From Deltaproteobacteria bacterium (GTDB lineage Bacteria; Myxococcota; XYA12-FULL-58-9; JAUUZB01), in contig JAUUZB010000007.1 in the NCBI GenBank assembly GCA_030590185.1, forward strand, positions 1 to 15,383: a DNA stretch of 15,383 bases, in the 5' to 3' direction. Positions 13,692 to 15,383 of this stretch are shown piece by piece (position 1 is the first letter of the stretch; every line of letters begins with the position of its first letter). The translations under genes were made by a program, and so were the position numbers. The notes under the pieces were generated by a model. The model had not been told where the DNA came from. It did no database searches and worked only from the letters and a program-made list of their open reading frames with translations.

Positions 13692-14795
13692 TCAGACTCC
13701 CCTCTGGTATGTGAAGGCCGCGGCGCAGCTCCCTTCGCTGCTCACCATGCACGGCCCGATCGGCTCGCTCGGCGTGCAGCCACGGTCGAACAGCGGACAA
13801 TCCGTGGGGGCGAGCTTGCCCTTGAGCACGTCGCCGCAGCCACAGGCCGGGTGGGGCTCCCCGCTCGCCACTACCACGCCATGGCGCACGGCGGCGTCAT
13901 AGATCGACTTTTCCCGGCGCAGGGCAAGGCCGCTGCTCGGGATCACACCGAGCCCGCGCCAGCCAGCATCGACTGGCTCGAGCCATTCCTCCATGAGGGA
14001 TTGCGCCTTGCGATTACCCGCGGCACGCACGGCGCGACTGTATTGATTGTCCACCGACGCTCGGCCCGCGGCGCTCTGCTCGATAATGCCAACCAGCGCG
14101 TAGAGAATGTCGAGCGGCTCGAAGCCGGCGATCACGCAGGGTACGCCGCCCTCGCCGGTGAAAGGCAAAAAAGCGTCGGCGCCGATGATCACGCTGACGT
14201 GCGCCGGGCACAGGAAGGCGTCGATCTCGACCTCCGGGTCGGCGAGCAAGGCGCCGAGGGCCGGGGGCACGGTCTTGAACGCGGTCAAGAGGGTCAGGTT
14301 GTCGAGGCTTCGTCGCGCCGCCTCGGCGATGGTGCTCACCACCGGCGCCACGGTGGTTTCGAAACCGATCGCCAAAAAGACCACGGCCCGCTCCGGCTCA
14401 GCCTCGGCGAGCTCGAGGGCGCGGTCGAGGGTAAAACAGATCTCGACCCGACCGCCACGGGCCCGGCAGACCGCCAGGTTCTCGCGGCTCCCGGGGACGC
14501 GCAGCAGGTCGCCAAAGGTGGCGATCGTGACACCGCGGTCGGCGAGCTCGATGGCGGCGTCGATATAGCCGGTCTCGGTGACGCAGACCGGGCAGCCTGG
14601 CCCGCTGATCAACTCCACCCCCGCAGGCAACAGCCCGCGCACGCCGTGGCGTGCGATCGCCATGGTGTGGGTGCCGCAGACCTCCATGATCCGCACCCTT
14701 CGCCCCTCGGCGGCGAGGCCCTCGCCCAACTCCACGAGGCGGCCACGCAGGTGTGCGGCGGCGTCTGGGTCACGAAAACCGTCTAGGTAGTTCAC
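13692..14795 (-). CDS. hypD: Hydrogenase maturation protein HypD (Fe(CN)2CO assembly scaffold)
   Basis: 367 residues from a GTG at 14795. With HypC, HypD holds the iron on which the two CN and one CO ligands are assembled before transfer to the hydrogenase large subunit. Hallmarks are present: MEVCGTHT (Cys40), GPGCPVCVT (Cys68, Cys71), FGDLLRVPGS, GFETT, CPAHVSVIIG, and the C-terminal cysteine cluster ACGCGD...TDC...GC...GPC...SC (residues 318-357) that houses the [4Fe-4S] cluster. Only 3 nt separate it from the hypC stop. The ribosome binding site is weak (a G-rich stretch in the hypC end), so translation probably depends on coupling with hypC. No missing key residue was seen. Confidence 0.97.
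   Translation of the reverse strand: MNYLDGFRDPDAAAHLRGRLVELGEGLAAEGRRVRIMEVCGTHTMAIARHGVRGLLPAGVELISGPGCPVCVTETGYIDAAIELADRGVTIATFGDLLRVPGSRENLAVCRARGGRVEICFTLDRALELAEAEPERAVVFLAIGFETTVAPVVSTIAEAARRSLDNLTLLTAFKTVPPALGALLADPEVEIDAFLCPAHVSVIIGADAFLPFTGEGGVPCVIAGFEPLDILYALVGIIEQSAAGRASVDNQYSRAVRAAGNRKAQSLMEEWLEPVDAGWRGLGVIPSSGLALRREKSIYDAAVRHGVVVASGEPHPACGCGDVLKGKLAPTDCPLFDRGCTPSEPIGPCMVSSEGSCAAAFTYQRGV
13697..13703 (-). promoter_or_regulatory. Ribosome binding site of hypE inside hypD
   Basis: AGGGGAG on the minus strand, 5 nt from the hypE ATG at 13691, located within the last codons of hypD. It supports the annotated start and coupled translation. Confidence 0.75.
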
Positions 14796-14798
14796 GGC

Positions 14799-15053
14799 TC
14801 AACCGCCCCCGGAGCCACGCTCCAGCTCATCGCGATAACAGGCTGCCAGCTCGGCGAAGAGCGCCAGCCGCTCGTCCGCCTCGGCGGCGTCGAACTTATC
14901 GATGGCGCAGCCGGCATGAACGATCACGTACTCCCCGACCCGGGGTGCGTCCACGAGGGTGAGATCCACCGGGTATTCGGTACCCTCGAGCTCCACGGTG
15001 CCGCGGCGCTCATCTTCGAGGGTCGTAATTCTCATCGGTACGGCCAGGCACAC
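14799..15053 (-). CDS. hypC: Hydrogenase maturation chaperone HypC
   Basis: 84 residues from a GTG at 15053, chosen because it places the essential cysteine at position 2 (V/M-CLAVPMRI) as in all HypC/HupF proteins, and because AGGGAG lies 6 nt upstream. HypC binds HypD through Cys2, carries the Fe(CN)2CO unit and delivers it to the hydrogenase large-subunit precursor. The second family motif, VGEYVIVHAGCAI with His46, is present. Length and motifs fit the family. The gene starts 2 nt after the hypF stop and ends 3 nt before the hypD start. A longer open frame reaching 15347 is an artefact overlapping hypF. Confidence 0.95.
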   Translation of the reverse strand: MCLAVPMRITTLEDERRGTVELEGTEYPVDLTLVDAPRVGEYVIVHAGCAIDKFDAAEADERLALFAELAACYRDELERGSGGG

Positions 15054-15055
15054 GT

Positions 15056-15383
15056 TCAGCTCCCTGCGATCACCGCCTGCCCCAGCGCCACGCCACCATC
15101 GTTGGGCGGCGTGCGCTCGTGGCTGTAGACCTCGAAACGGTCGCTCTCTAACAGATCCGGGACCCGGTGGGCGAGGATACGATTCATGAAAACACCGCCG
15201 GAGAGCACCACCCGGCTCACCCCGGTGCCCTCGCGACCGTGACGGGCCATGGCCAGGGCGGCTTGCGCCACCGCCTCGTGAAATGCGGCCGCCGCGGGTG
15301 CCGGGTCTGGCTCGTGTCGTGTCACGAGCTCCCAGAGGGGTCGCCAATCGATCACCAGAAGATCGTCGATCAGCAGCGAGTCA
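15056..15383 (-). CDS. hypF: Carbamoyltransferase HypF, C-terminal fragment (5' part outside window)
   Basis: The last 108 codons are visible; the frame is open through the right edge, so this is the 3' end of a gene normally near 750 codons. HypF makes carbamoyl-adenylate from carbamoyl phosphate and passes the carbamoyl group to the HypE C-terminal cysteine. The visible part belongs to the C-terminal Kae1-like (YrdC-linked) carbamoyltransferase domain: AFHEAVAQAALAMA, VVLSGGVFMNRIL and PPNDGGVALGQAVIA are characteristic. The stop is 2 nt before the hypC start. The order hypF-hypC-hypD-hypE on one strand indicates a single operon whose promoter lies to the right of the window. Confidence 0.95.
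   Translation of the reverse strand, partial: DSLLIDDLLVIDWRPLWELVTRHEPDPAPAAAAFHEAVAQAALAMARHGREGTGVSRVVLSGGVFMNRILAHRVPDLLESDRFEVYSHERTPPNDGGVALGQAVIAGS
15060..15065 (-). promoter_or_regulatory. Ribosome binding site fixing the hypC GTG start
   Basis: AGGGAG on the minus strand, 6 nt before GTG (15053-15051). It lies within the last codons of hypF. Confidence 0.75.

Noticed and set aside
15054..15347. Long form of hypC starting at 15347
   Set aside because: It would overlap hypF almost entirely in another frame and bury the essential Cys2 of HypC.

Overview
The window is a GC-rich bacterial chromosome segment. The encoded proteins suggest a large-genome Gram-negative of the Myxococcota / former Deltaproteobacteria type: very long cysteine-rich secreted proteins, MopE-type Asp/Cys metal-binding motifs, a lipoprotein carrying a matrixin-type protease, and a [NiFe]-hydrogenase maturation operon. 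The taxonomic placement is inference from protein style; no marker gene is present.

Layout, left to right. (1) 1-2459 (+): the 3' part of a gene for a cysteine-rich secreted protein, cut by the left edge, ending in a hydrophobic segment plus an Arg/Lys cluster. (2) 2472-3227 (-): a small exported protein with two hydrophobic segments, convergent with gene 1. (3) 3228-3459: a 232-bp divergent intergenic region that should hold the promoters of genes 2 and 3. (4) 3460-4011 (+): a 183-aa exported protein whose stop codon overlaps the start of the next gene (ATGA). (5) 4008-12677 (+): one 2889-aa predicted lipoprotein. It has a lipobox, then about 2000 residues of 50-aa, 8-cysteine repeats (Dicty_CTDC-like) punctuated by five MopE-like metal-binding motifs, then a duplicated beta-sandwich/Ig-like module, a CARDB-like domain and a C-terminal matrixin zinc protease domain. 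(6) 12687-15383 (-): hypE, hypD, hypC and the 3' end of hypF, tightly packed and transcribed towards the giant gene.

How the genes fit together. Genes 4 and 5 form a translationally coupled pair: a small exported partner and a giant envelope-anchored protease on a cysteine-rich stalk. This pair is the most likely undescribed system in the window. Gene 1 is a second cysteine-rich envelope protein of different repeat type. The hyp genes build the Fe(CN)2CO centre of [NiFe] hydrogenases; they appear to be a separate housekeeping module that happens to abut the protease gene. No RNA genes, insertion sequences, CRISPR arrays or phage genes were seen.
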